This document shows, one piece after another, positions 16,230 through 24,763 of a stretch of 49,394 bases of DNA. The notes beneath the pieces are model-generated. The model was not told where the DNA came from. It did not search any database and saw only the letters and a program-made list of their open reading frames with translations. This DNA is from Rhizobiaceae bacterium (lineage in GTDB: Bacteria; Pseudomonadota; Alphaproteobacteria; Rhizobiales; Rhizobiaceae): positions 1 through 49,394 of the forward strand of contig JAHBYY010000030.1 in NCBI GenBank assembly GCA_019635715.1. Reading direction: 5' to 3'. Position 1 is the first letter of the stretch, and each line of letters starts with the position of its first letter. The position numbers and the translations under genes were made by a program.

Positions 16230-17123
16230 TCAGTTGTCGCTATTGGTCCGCGCGACAGAAGCGCGGGCGATCGTGTCCCTGGCCTGCGCAAGATGCAGCC
16301 GCTCCGTCATCCGGCCGTCCACGACCACGACGGCCTGACCCGCATTCTCCGGGCGGGCGAAAGCCTCGACGATCCGCCGCGCCTCCGCCAGCGCCTCGGC
16401 CGACGGCGAAAACCCCGCATTGGCGGGCTCGACCTGCGACGGATGGATCAGCGTCTTGCCGTCGAAACCCATCGCCGCGCCCTCGGCGCATTCGCGCGCA
16501 AACGCTTGCGTGTCGCGAAAATCGTTGGCGACGCCGTCGAGCGCCAGCAGCCCGCCGGCCCGCGCCGCCAGCACGATCTGCATCAGCCAGGGCAGCAGAT
16601 AGCGTCGGTCGGGCGTGGTGGACACGCGCGTCTCGCGCGCCAGGTCGTTGCTGCCTGCCACCAGCGCCGCCAGCCGCGATGCGGGATCGCGGCCGAGCTC
16701 GGCGATCGCACCGATGTTGAGCATGGCTTTCGGCGTCTCGATCATCGCCCAGAGAGCCACCCCGTCGGCGACCGCCGCCTCGTCGAGCGCATCGCCGGCC
16801 TCGAGGATGTCGCGTGGCGTGGCGACCTTGGGCAGCAGGATCGCGTCGGGTTCGAGCCGTCCGGCGAGTTCGAGGTCGTCCATGCCCCACTCGGTCGACA
16901 GGGCATTGATTCGCACCACGACCAGCGGCCCATCCTTGGGATGGCCAGCGAACCATTGCGACACGGCCTCGCGCGCTCCAGCCTTGGCCTCCGGCGCCAC
17001 GGCATCCTCCAGATCGAGGATCAGCGCATCGCAGGCGAGCGTCCCCGCTTTGGCCAGCGCCTTGGCGTTGCTGGCCGGAACGTAGAGGACCGAGCGGCAG
17101 GGCCGGATGATGCGGTCGGACAT
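16230..17123 (-). CDS. HpcH/HpaI aldolase, CitE-like CoA-ester lyase
   Basis: A 297-residue TIM-barrel protein that cleaves or forms (3S)-malyl-CoA, citramalyl-CoA or similar thioesters using Mg2+. CitE-like motifs are RSVLYVPASNAKALAKA, LILDLEDAVAPEAK, VVVRINALSTEWG, the metal-binding Glu in MIETPKAMLNI, LVAGSNDLARETR and FDGKTLIHPSQVEP. The start is MSDRIIRPC; the track-length extension upstream lacks family character. The exact CoA substrate cannot be fixed. It is divergent from an FAD oxidoreductase gene across a 98-base spacer and is followed by DUF1737. Confidence 0.88.
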   Translation of the reverse strand: MSDRIIRPCRSVLYVPASNAKALAKAGTLACDALILDLEDAVAPEAKAGAREAVSQWFAGHPKDGPLVVVRINALSTEWGMDDLELAGRLEPDAILLPKVATPRDILEAGDALDEAAVADGVALWAMIETPKAMLNIGAIAELGRDPASRLAALVAGSNDLARETRVSTTPDRRYLLPWLMQIVLAARAGGLLALDGVANDFRDTQAFARECAEGAAMGFDGKTLIHPSQVEPANAGFSPSAEALAEARRIVEAFARPENAGQAVVVVDGRMTERLHLAQARDTIARASVARTNSDN

Positions 17124-17221
17124 GGTGGCCTTTCTGGACTTCGCCGCTGGCCCTTGCAAGGCCTTGCCCGCGGATGCGGTTGCTGCTTGTGTCTGCCGGC
17201 ACAGCTCATCGGAATCCAGCC

Positions 17222-18391
17222 ATGGCGCAGTATGACATCGTCATCGTCGGCGGCGCGATCGTCGGCAGCTCGGTCGCCTATTTCCTGCGCAAGGAGGGCT
17301 TTGCCGGCTCGATCGCGCTGATCGAGCGCGACCCGAACTTCGCCCATGCCTGCACCACGCTGTCCTGCGCCTCGATCCGTCAGCAGTTCTCGATCCCCGA
17401 GAACATCCGCCTGTCGCAGTTCACGCTCGGCCTGTTCCGCGGTCTTCGACAGGAATTCGGCGACGACGCCGACATCGGTTTCCGCGAGGGCGGCTATCTG
17501 ATCCTCGCCTCCGAATCGGGATTGCCGGTGCTGCGGGCCAACCATGCCGTCCAGAAGCGCGAAGGCGCCGACATCCTGCTCGAGGATGCCGATGCGCTGG
17601 CCCGCCGTTTCGCCTGGCTGTCGACCGAAGGCATCGTCGCCGGCACCTGGGGCCGCACCGGCGAGGGCTGGTTCGACGCCCATGCCATGCTGTCGCTGTT
17701 CCGCAAGGCGCTGCGGAGCATGGATGTCGTCATGATCTCGGCCTCGGTGACCGGCATCGAGCGGCAGGGCGGCCGCGTCGGCGCGGTCACGCTCGACAAT
17801 GGCGAGCGGCTGGAGGCCGGCATCGTCGTCAACGCAGCGGGTGCCAGCGGCGGAGCGGTCGCGGCGATGGCCGGTCTCGACCTGCCGGTCTACCCCCTGA
17901 AGCGCACCGTCTTCGTCTTCGAGGCGCGCGACCGCCTCGCCGACCTGCCGCTGCTCGTCGATCCGTCCGGCGTCTATGTCCGGCCGGAAGGCTCGGTGTA
18001 CATCGCCGGCGGCGCCGAGCCGCACGACGCCGACGGCCCCTCCGACCCGGCCGATTTCGAGCCCGACTGGGGCCTGTTCGAGGATGTGCTATGGCCGGTG
18101 CTCGCCACGCGCATCCCGGTCTTTGAAGCGATCAAGGCGACGCGCGCCTGGGCCGGCCACTACGACTACAACGGCCTCGACCAGAACGCGGTGATCGGTC
18201 CCCATCCCGAAGTCGGAAACTTCCTCTTCGCCAACGGGTTCTCCGGCCATGGCCTGCAGCAGGCGCCGGCCGTCGGCAAGTCGATCGCCGAGTGGATCGT
18301 CCACGGAAATTGGCGCACCGTCGACTGCTCGGCCTTCGGCTACCAGCGCATCGCCGAGGGCCGGCCCTTCCGCGAACTCAACGTCATCTGA
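17222..18391 (+). CDS. FAD-dependent amine/amino-acid oxidoreductase (DadA/sarcosine oxidase-like)
   Basis: A 389-residue flavoprotein. The FAD dinucleotide loop is IVIVGGAIVGSSVAYFL (about 6-22), followed by the SIALIERDPN acidic turn. A second family block is GIVVNAAGASGGAVAAM, and the C-terminal flavin contact is HPEVGNFLFANGFSGHGLQQAPAVG (in pieces). The C-terminus resembles FOXRED1/sarcosine-oxidase relatives. It probably oxidises a secondary amine or an N-methyl/imino acid to feed the respiratory chain; the substrate is unknown. It is divergent from the CitE-like gene and may share regulation with it. Confidence 0.86.
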   Translation: MAQYDIVIVGGAIVGSSVAYFLRKEGFAGSIALIERDPNFAHACTTLSCASIRQQFSIPENIRLSQFTLGLFRGLRQEFGDDADIGFREGGYLILASESGLPVLRANHAVQKREGADILLEDADALARRFAWLSTEGIVAGTWGRTGEGWFDAHAMLSLFRKALRSMDVVMISASVTGIERQGGRVGAVTLDNGERLEAGIVVNAAGASGGAVAAMAGLDLPVYPLKRTVFVFEARDRLADLPLLVDPSGVYVRPEGSVYIAGGAEPHDADGPSDPADFEPDWGLFEDVLWPVLATRIPVFEAIKATRAWAGHYDYNGLDQNAVIGPHPEVGNFLFANGFSGHGLQQAPAVGKSIAEWIVHGNWRTVDCSAFGYQRIAEGRPFRELNVI

Positions 18392-18513
18392 CGCAGCGCC
18401 GTCCAGGCGCACCGATTGATCCAGCCGGACCAACTGCTGAACCAGTCGGGCCCCGGCGTCGGCATGTCGCTTTTGTATGAGGGCGGCAGCCGGCCTTGGC
18501 GCATCGTGCGCCG

Positions 18514-19797
18514 ATGAAGCCCGACACGACCAGCCCGACATCGAGCGCGACCGCCACGGCGCCGCTGCTGGCGATCGGCAGCGTCATCCTGTCGATGATG
18601 CTGCTTGCCGTCGGCAACGGCCTGCTGTTCGCCTATGTGCCGGTCCGCCTCGGCGACGCAGGCCTGCCGCCCACCTGGGCCGGAATCATCCTGACCGGCC
18701 TGTCCGCCGGCGGGCTGGTCGGCTGCTTCGCCACCGGGCCGCTGGTGGCGCGCGTCGGCCATGCGCGCGCCTTCATGACGCTGTCGGCGATCATCATCCT
18801 GTCGAACGCGGCGGTCGCGGCCGGCACCTACCCCTATATGTGGATCTTCTCCCGCATCCTCTACGGCTTCGCCATCAACGGCCTGTTCATCGTCGCCCAG
18901 AGCTGGCTGAACGACGCCGTCGGCAACGCCATCCGCGGCCGCGTCATGGCCGCCTTCTACATCTGCTACATCGTCGGACTGGGACTCGGTTCGCTGACGC
19001 TGAGCTTCGTGTCGATCGACACCCCCGCCGCGCCGCTGATCGCGGTGGTGTTCGCGGCGCTGTCGATCATCCCCATCGGACTGACCAGTCTGAAGGCGCC
19101 GCCCCCGCCCGAATCCGCGTCGATCGCGCTGGTCCGGGCCTGGCGCATCTCGCCGGTCGGCATCGCCGGCATGCTGGCGGTCGGCGGCCTGTCGATGATG
19201 GTCGCCGGCTTCGCGCCGATCCACGCCACGGCGAGCGGCTTCGCCAAGAACGACGTATCGATCCTGATGGTCTCGATGGAACTCGGCACGATCCTCTTCC
19301 AGCTTCCTTTCGGCTGGATTTCCGACCGAACCGACCGCCGCTACGTGCTCGTCGGCACGTCGCTGCTGGTCATCGTCGCCGGCATCGTCGCCAGCCAGAC
19401 GCAGGACGCGTCCTTTCTGTTCATCGTCATCACCTTCGTGGTCTGGAGCGGCGCGACGGAATCGATCTACTCGATCTCCTCGGCCCACGCCAACGACCGC
19501 GCCGGACCGTCGGACCTGGTGGCGCTGTCGAGCAGCATGCTGTTCGCCTGGTCGCTGTCGGGCTTCCTCGTGCCCGGCGCGGCAACGCTGCTGACCGCCT
19601 GGTTCGGCACTCAGGCTTTCATGTACGTGGCGATCGCCATCGCGGCGGCCTTCTGCGCCTTCGTAGCCTATCGCATCCTGATGGTGGCGCGGCCGCCCGA
19701 GCCGACCGGTGCCTTCGCGCCGATGTCGGCGCAGGCGCCGCTGCCCGCCGAGCTGGCATTTGCCGCCGAACAGTCCGAGGACGGCCTCAAGGCCTGA
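18514..19797 (+). CDS. MFS transporter, YcaD-like
   Basis: A 427-residue transporter with 12 predicted membrane segments. The MFS loop 2-3 region reads GPLVARVGHARAFM, and the loop 8-9 repeat reads FGWISDRTDRRYVLVG. The segment YSISSAHANDRAGPSDLV is shared with the second MFS gene at 32725-33975 (AHANDHARPEDFV), so the two are paralogues. I chose ATG 18514 (MKPDTTSP); a TTG six codons upstream is possible. The C-terminal tail (about 40 residues) is cytosolic. The substrate is unknown. It converges on, and overlaps by 11 bases, the MscS gene. Confidence 0.87.
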   Translation: MKPDTTSPTSSATATAPLLAIGSVILSMMLLAVGNGLLFAYVPVRLGDAGLPPTWAGIILTGLSAGGLVGCFATGPLVARVGHARAFMTLSAIIILSNAAVAAGTYPYMWIFSRILYGFAINGLFIVAQSWLNDAVGNAIRGRVMAAFYICYIVGLGLGSLTLSFVSIDTPAAPLIAVVFAALSIIPIGLTSLKAPPPPESASIALVRAWRISPVGIAGMLAVGGLSMMVAGFAPIHATASGFAKNDVSILMVSMELGTILFQLPFGWISDRTDRRYVLVGTSLLVIVAGIVASQTQDASFLFIVITFVVWSGATESIYSISSAHANDRAGPSDLVALSSSMLFAWSLSGFLVPGAATLLTAWFGTQAFMYVAIAIAAAFCAFVAYRILMVARPPEPTGAFAPMSAQAPLPAELAFAAEQSEDGLKA

Positions 19798-20665
19798 GCG
19801 GGGATGCGTCGAGCGGCGGGCGGGCATCCCTGTAGACGACCTCCTGCTGCGGGAAGGGGATGGAGATGCCGTTGGCGTCGAAGGCGACCTTGACCAGCTT
19901 GGTCAGGTCCGTCTTCGTCGTCAGGAAGTCGAGGTCGGATGTCCAGTAGCGGAGCGACACCGCCACGGCGCTGTCGCCGAGCGCGGCGACGAAGGTGACC
20001 GGCGCCGGCTCGGCGAGGATGCGCGGATCCGACCGGATGATGCCGCGCATCACCGATTCCGCCAGATCGATGTTGTCGTCGTAGCCGATGCCGACGGTGA
20101 TGTCGTTGCGGCGCACCCTGTTGCGGTTGAAATTGAGGATCGGCTCGTTCCACAGCGTCGTGTTCGGCGCCAGGATGAACATGCCTTCGGGCGTCCTCAG
20201 ACGCGTCGCGAAGAGCCCGATCTCCTCGACCGTGCCCAGGAGCGCTCCCACCTCGATCGTTTCGCCGATGCGGAACGGCCTCAGCACCAGCAGCATGACG
20301 CCGGCGGCGATGTTCTGCAGCGTGCCCTGCAGCGCCAGACCGATCGCCAGGCCGATGGCGCCGATCGCCGCGATGATCGAGGCCGTCTGTACGCCGAACT
20401 GGCCGAGCACCATGACGGCGACCAGGATGAGCACGCCGTAGCGCGCGGCGCCGGCAAAGAAGCCGCGCAGCGTGGCGTCGAAGCCCGGCAGGCGCCTGAG
20501 GCCGCCGTTGATCCCGCGCTCGACCAGGCCGGCGATCACATAGCCGACGATGATCAGCAGGCCGGCGCCGAGCACCGAGAACGAATAGGTGATCACCAAG
20601 GCCCAGACGACGCCGAAGCCGCTGCTGAGCGATTGAATGGTTTCCTGTGCCGCAAGATCCATCAT
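19787..20665 (-). CDS. Small-conductance mechanosensitive channel MscS family
   Basis: A 292-residue channel protein. Three membrane segments lie in the first 130 residues (WALVITYSFSVLGAGLLIIVGYVI, GVLILVAVMVLGQ), and the third is the pore helix IGLAIGLALQGTLQNIAAGV. Then comes the MscS beta domain: RPFRIGETIEVGALLGTVEEIGL, TLWNEPILNFNRN, and the alpha/beta C-terminus ending IPFPQQEVVYRDARPP. It opens to release solutes on hypo-osmotic shock. The ATG pair at 20665/20662 is preceded by GGGAGGTGG. It lies directly before rsfS on the other strand, where nadD is expected in relatives. Confidence 0.9.
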   Translation of the reverse strand: MMDLAAQETIQSLSSGFGVVWALVITYSFSVLGAGLLIIVGYVIAGLVERGINGGLRRLPGFDATLRGFFAGAARYGVLILVAVMVLGQFGVQTASIIAAIGAIGLAIGLALQGTLQNIAAGVMLLVLRPFRIGETIEVGALLGTVEEIGLFATRLRTPEGMFILAPNTTLWNEPILNFNRNRVRRNDITVGIGYDDNIDLAESVMRGIIRSDPRILAEPAPVTFVAALGDSAVAVSLRYWTSDLDFLTTKTDLTKLVKVAFDANGISIPFPQQEVVYRDARPPLDASPLRP

Positions 20666-20941
20666 TCCACCTCCCTTGCATTTGGAGATGGGTCTATAAA
20701 CTGCCCTCGCATTTTCGGATAGCTTGATATCTGCGCCGCGCGACCGGGGCTCCGGCGCGGCCCTTTTTGCGGCGTCGCGCAAGAACCTGCCCGTCCTCGC
20801 CGAAATCAACAGGAGCCTGTGTCTTGAAACCTTAACCCTCTCCCGCCTATCTTCAGGAAGCCCGCTGATTTGCGGGCGGAGGTTGTTCTTGTCGCGAAAG
20901 GAAAGACACTGAGAACAGCACTGCGGAAGAAGGCATTTCCA

Positions 20942-21319
20942 ATGCCTTCGCCGGCCGGGATGAGCGGAATGGACTCCGTGTCCCGCGCCCTCAAGATAGC
21001 CCTTGCCAGTCTGGAAGACTCCAAGGCGGAAAACATCGTCTCAATCGACATCCAGGGTAAATCGAGCCTCGCCGACCACATGGTCATCGCATCGGGCCGG
21101 TCGCATCGCCACGTGGCCGCCGTCGCCGACCATCTCGTGAAGGCGCTGAAGGACGAAGGCTTCGGCAATGCCCGCATCGAGGGCCTGCCGGCCGCCGACT
21201 GGGTGCTGATCGATTCGGGCGACGTGATCGTCCACATCTTCCGTCCCGAGGTCCGTGAGTTCTACAACCTCGAAAAGATGTGGCAGGCGCCGGACTTGAA
21301 CGAGGATACGATCCACTGA
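20942..21319 (+). CDS. rsfS: Ribosomal silencing factor RsfS
   Basis: Binds ribosomal protein uL14 and blocks subunit joining during starvation. The family core is SRALKIALASLEDSKAENIV, LADHMVIASGRSHRHVAAVADHLV, ADWVLIDSGDVIVHIFRPEVREFYNLEKMW. ATG 20942 has AAGAAGG nine bases before it; in-frame starts at 20960, 20969 or a TTG at 20870 are also possible. A small hairpin (20860-20865 with 20872-20877) lies in the leader. It is followed by rlmH after 93 bases, as in other rhizobia. Confidence 0.92.
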   Translation: MPSPAGMSGMDSVSRALKIALASLEDSKAENIVSIDIQGKSSLADHMVIASGRSHRHVAAVADHLVKALKDEGFGNARIEGLPAADWVLIDSGDVIVHIFRPEVREFYNLEKMWQAPDLNEDTIH

Positions 21320-21392
21320 CGCCGGCCTGACATCGGGCAAGGCGGTCGTTCGGGACGAGCACGGCGGCGCGGCGTCTGGTCCCGGCACCGCG

Positions 21393-21412
21393 GACGGAGT
21401 ACCACCTCCGTC
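21393..21412 (+). promoter_or_regulatory. Hairpin covering the rlmH ribosome binding region
   Basis: GACGGAG (21393-21399) pairs with CTCCGTC (21406-21412) around a six-base loop, and the 3' arm ends directly at the rlmH ATG. The left arm contains the only GGAG near the start, so folding would hide it. A translational switch is possible but not shown. Confidence 0.35.
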
Positions 21413-21895
21413 ATGAAGATCACCATCCATGCCGTGGGCCGCATGAAGAGCGGCCCCGAGACCGATCTGGCCGGCCGCTACCTCGATCGCTTCGCGCGCA
21501 GCGGCGGCGCGCTCGGGCTCGATTTCGCCGGCGTCGCCGAGATCGCCGAGAGCCGCCTGCCGACCGCCGCCGAACGGATGCGCGAGGAGGCGGCGCGCCT
21601 CGGCTCGCTGCTGGTTGAAGGTTGCGCGCTCATCCTGTTCGACGAACGCGGCAAGACCCTGTCCTCCCGCCAGTTCGCCGACCTTCTGGCGCGGCTGCGC
21701 GACGACGGGCAGCGCCAGGCAATACTCGCCATCGGCGGTCCCGATGGTCACGACGCGTCTCTGCGCGCCCGCGCCTCCACGGTGCTTTCCTTCGGAGCGA
21801 TGACCTGGCCGCATCAGTTGGTCCGCGTCATGCTGGCCGAGCAGCTCTACCGCGCCGCGACCATCCTGGCGAATCACCCCTATCACCGCGATTGA
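21413..21895 (+). CDS. rlmH: 23S rRNA pseudouridine-1915 N3-methyltransferase
   Basis: Methylates pseudouridine 1915 in helix 69 of 23S rRNA with SAM. The 160 residues fit the SPOUT-class knot: MKITIHAVGRMKSGPE, LILFDERGKTLSSRQFA, the SAM loop AILAIGGPDGHD, and the diagnostic end YRAATILANHPYHRD. It follows rsfS and precedes the EnvC-like gene, the usual rhizobial order linking ribosome maturation to envelope genes. Confidence 0.95.
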   Translation: MKITIHAVGRMKSGPETDLAGRYLDRFARSGGALGLDFAGVAEIAESRLPTAAERMREEAARLGSLLVEGCALILFDERGKTLSSRQFADLLARLRDDGQRQAILAIGGPDGHDASLRARASTVLSFGAMTWPHQLVRVMLAEQLYRAATILANHPYHRD

Positions 21896-22052
21896 GGCGC
21901 GGCCGGAACCGACCGCATTCGGCCTCAATCCTGCGCCAAAGGTCGTTTCCGGCGGGCGGCAAACATGGTTGATGGTTCGTTAACGATCCAGCCGCTACCC
22001 TGATCGCAATGCCTGCCCCGAGGAGGACCCTCTGGCTCGTCTGGAGCTGATC

Positions 22053-23333
22053 GTGCTTGCCCTGACGCTCTGCGCGCTGCCGCCGCCGGCGGTCGCCTGG
22101 GCGCAGGAGCCGTTGCCTGCCGAACAGGACCTCGCCGCCCGGTCCGGCGAGTTCGAGACGGTGAACCGGGAGATCCGGCTCTCGGCCGAACGCATCGACA
22201 GGCTGGCGGCCGAGATCGCCACGGTGAAGCGGGATTCCGCGTCGATCACCGCGGCGATGATCCAGGCCGCCAAGACCGACCGGAAGCTCGCGGACGACAT
22301 AGGGGCGATCGGCGAGCGTCTGTCGGACCTGCAGCGGCGGGAAGAAGCGATCCGCAAATCGCTGTCGTCGCGCCGCGCCGTGCTTGCCGAGGTTCTCGGC
22401 GCGCTGCAGCGCATGGGCCTCAATCCGCCGCCGGCGATCCTGGTGAAGCCGGAGGACGCGCTGTCCTCGGTGCGCAGCGCCATCCTGCTCGGCGCGGTCG
22501 TCCCCGGATTGCGGGCTGAGACCGAAATCCTCATGGCGGACATGACCGAGCTGTCCCGGGTCGTCACCTCGGCACGCGACGAGCGCGGGCGGCTGACGCT
22601 GGCCATGGAAAGCCAGATGGAGGAGAAGCGCCGTCTCTCCATGCTGCTGGACATGAAGCGCCGTGTGCAGGCCGACAGCGAGGTCGCGCTCGTCGAGGAG
22701 CGCAGCCGCGCCGCCGAACTCGCCGGAAAGGCCGAGAGCCTGAAGGATCTCATCGCCGCGCTCGAAAAGGAAGCGGCGCGCGGCCGGGCGGAGGCGGAGG
22801 CGGCGCGTGCCGCCAAACAGCAGATCCTCAGCCGCGAAACGGAAATGGCGGCACTCCCCGAGAACAACCGCAGCATCGATTCGCTGCCCTTCTCGGCGCT
22901 GCAGGACCAGGTCGCCCTGCCCGTCTCGGGCCGCATCCAGCGGCGCTTCGGAGCCAGGGACAATAACGGCGGCGTGATGCTCGGAGACACGGTTGCGACA
23001 CAATCCGGAGCCATCGTCACCGCACCTGCCGACGGAAGCGTGCTTTATGCCGGACCTTTTCGCTCCTACGGACAACTCTTGATACTGGACGTGGGCGGTG
23101 GCTATCATGTCGTTCTGGCGGGGATGAGCAGAATCAGTGTCGCCCTCGGCCGGTCGGTACTTGCCGGCGAACCCGTTGGGGTGATGGGCGAGGCCCGGCT
23201 GGCGAGCGTTTCGGCCGGCAGGGTTTCGGATGATCCGGAACTCTACGTTGAGTTCCGCAAGGATGGCAAACCCGTCGATCCGGCCCCGTGGTGGGCGGAG
23301 CGTCGTTCTGGAAGGACCGGGAATGATACGTAA
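22053..23333 (+). CDS. EnvC-like murein hydrolase activator with degenerate LytM domain
   Basis: A 426-residue exported coiled-coil protein. The signal peptide ends near PPPAVAWAQ; then come long charged helices (about 25-265) and a C-terminal LytM/M23 domain with RRFGARDNNGG, APADGSVLYAGPFRSYGQLLILD and ELYVEFRKDGKPVDPAPWW. The zinc ligands of active M23 peptidases are absent, as in EnvC, which activates amidases rather than cutting murein itself. The start is unsettled: GTG 22053 has GGAG six bases before it, while a stronger AGGAGG (22021-22026) would favour CTG 22032, giving MARLELIV. It overlaps ctpA by 11 bases. Confidence 0.88.
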   Translation: MLALTLCALPPPAVAWAQEPLPAEQDLAARSGEFETVNREIRLSAERIDRLAAEIATVKRDSASITAAMIQAAKTDRKLADDIGAIGERLSDLQRREEAIRKSLSSRRAVLAEVLGALQRMGLNPPPAILVKPEDALSSVRSAILLGAVVPGLRAETEILMADMTELSRVVTSARDERGRLTLAMESQMEEKRRLSMLLDMKRRVQADSEVALVEERSRAAELAGKAESLKDLIAALEKEAARGRAEAEAARAAKQQILSRETEMAALPENNRSIDSLPFSALQDQVALPVSGRIQRRFGARDNNGGVMLGDTVATQSGAIVTAPADGSVLYAGPFRSYGQLLILDVGGGYHVVLAGMSRISVALGRSVLAGEPVGVMGEARLASVSAGRVSDDPELYVEFRKDGKPVDPAPWWAERRSGRTGNDT

Positions 23334-24648
23334 ACTGTCGCTACTCTTTGCCGGCGCCCTCCTCGGTGCCACCGCCATGGGCGTGGTCCAGGGCAATATC
23401 GGCTCGTCCGCCAACGCCGCCGGATCCGAGACCTATCGCCAGTTGGCGATTTTCGGCGACATCTTCGAGCGCGTCAGGGCCCAGTATGTGACGCCGCCCG
23501 AGGAGAAATCGCTGGTCGAAAGCGCCATCAACGGCATGCTCGCCTCGCTCGACCCGCACTCCTCCTACCTCAATCCGGATGCCGCCAAGGACATGCGCGT
23601 CCAGACCAAGGGCGAGTTCGGCGGCCTCGGCATCGAGGTCACCATGGAGAACGACCTGGTCAAGGTCATCACCCCGATCGACGACACCCCGGCCGCCAAG
23701 GCGGGCGTGCGCGCCGGCGACTACATCTCGGCGATCGACGGCACCGATGTGCGCGGCATGTCGCTGAACGACGCGGTCGAGAAGATGCGCGGCCTGGTCA
23801 ACACGCCGATCAAGCTGACCATCCTGCGCGAAGGCTCCGACAAGCCCGTCGACCTGACGATCGTGCGCGACATCATCAAGGTGAAGGCCGTCAAGTACCG
23901 CGTCGAGAACGATGTCGGCTACATGAAGATCACCTCCTTCACCGAGAAGACCTATGACGACCTCGAGACGGCGATCGCCGCCATCAAGAAGGCCGTTCCG
24001 GACGACAAGCTGAAAGGCTACGTCCTCGACCTGCGCCTCAACCCGGGCGGCCTGCTCGACCAGGCGGTCAGCGTTTCCGACGCCTTCCTCGATCGCGGCG
24101 AGATCGTCTCGACGCGTGGCCGCGACCCGAAGGACGTGACCCGCTACGATTCCCGCGCCGGCGACGACATAGACGGCAAGCCGCTGGTGGTGCTGGTCAA
24201 TGGCGGCTCGGCGAGCGCCTCCGAGATCGTGGCGGGCGCGCTGCAGGACCATCGCCGCGCGACGGTCGTCGGTACGCAGTCCTTCGGCAAGGGCTCGGTG
24301 CAGACCATCATCCCGCTCGGCGAGAACGGCGCGCTGCGGCTGACCACGGCGCTCTACTACACGCCCTCGGGCAAATCGATCCAGGGCAAGGGCATCACGC
24401 CGGACATCAAGGTCGACCAGCCGCTGCCGGAGGAACTGGCCGGACGCGACGTGACGCGCGGCGAGTCCGACCTCAAGGGCCACATCAAGGGGGCCGACGA
24501 GAGCGAGAGCGGTTCCGGCTCGGCCGCCTATGTGCCGCCGGACCCGAAGGACGACATCCAGCTTTCCTACGCATTCGATCTTCTGCGTGGCACCAAGACG
24601 GATCCGGCCTTCCCGCCGAACCCCGACAAGGCCGTCCTGAACCAGTAA
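23323..24648 (+). CDS. ctpA: Carboxy-terminal processing protease, S41A family
   Basis: A 441-residue exported serine protease. An N-terminal signal or anchor (IRKLSLLFAGALLGATAMGVV) is followed by an N-terminal helical part, a PDZ domain (about 85-170, GLGIEVTMENDLVKVITPID, AGVRAGDYISAIDG) and the S41 core. The catalytic pair is S298 in GGSASASE and K323 in SFGKGSVQ, exactly 25 residues apart, with Q327 four further on, as in Prc/CtpA. It trims envelope proteins and controls murein hydrolase levels. The start overlaps the EnvC-like gene, so activator and protease are co-translated. A strong hairpin follows the stop. Confidence 0.94.
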   Translation: MIRKLSLLFAGALLGATAMGVVQGNIGSSANAAGSETYRQLAIFGDIFERVRAQYVTPPEEKSLVESAINGMLASLDPHSSYLNPDAAKDMRVQTKGEFGGLGIEVTMENDLVKVITPIDDTPAAKAGVRAGDYISAIDGTDVRGMSLNDAVEKMRGLVNTPIKLTILREGSDKPVDLTIVRDIIKVKAVKYRVENDVGYMKITSFTEKTYDDLETAIAAIKKAVPDDKLKGYVLDLRLNPGGLLDQAVSVSDAFLDRGEIVSTRGRDPKDVTRYDSRAGDDIDGKPLVVLVNGGSASASEIVAGALQDHRRATVVGTQSFGKGSVQTIIPLGENGALRLTTALYYTPSGKSIQGKGITPDIKVDQPLPEELAGRDVTRGESDLKGHIKGADESESGSGSAAYVPPDPKDDIQLSYAFDLLRGTKTDPAFPPNPDKAVLNQ

Positions 24649-24655
24649 CCAGCGT

Positions 24656-24688
24656 CCGGCACGGGCGGCTCGATGCCGCCCGTGCCGG
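24656..24688 (+). other. 14-bp GC hairpin after ctpA
   Basis: CCGGCACGGGCGGC (24656-24669) pairs perfectly with 24675-24688 around the loop TCGAT, beginning eight bases after the ctpA stop. There is no T-run, so it may pause polymerase or shield the envC-ctpA message from 3' decay rather than end transcription cleanly. Confidence 0.55.
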
Positions 24689-24763
24689 CGGCGAGCGTAT
24701 CCGCCGGCGACCCGCCGCCGGAATTTGCCTGTTCCAACATCTGACCGGGCGAAGGATTGTCGC

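Noticed and set aside
20832-20840. TTAACC before rsfS and the TTAA at 21980 as CtrA sites
   Set aside because: Each is a single half site with no second TTAA at seven bases.
22041-22920. Repeat-rich stretch in the EnvC-like gene as a tandem repeat
   Set aside because: The repetition is that of an Ala/Glu/Arg coiled coil in GC-rich codons, with no DNA-level unit.
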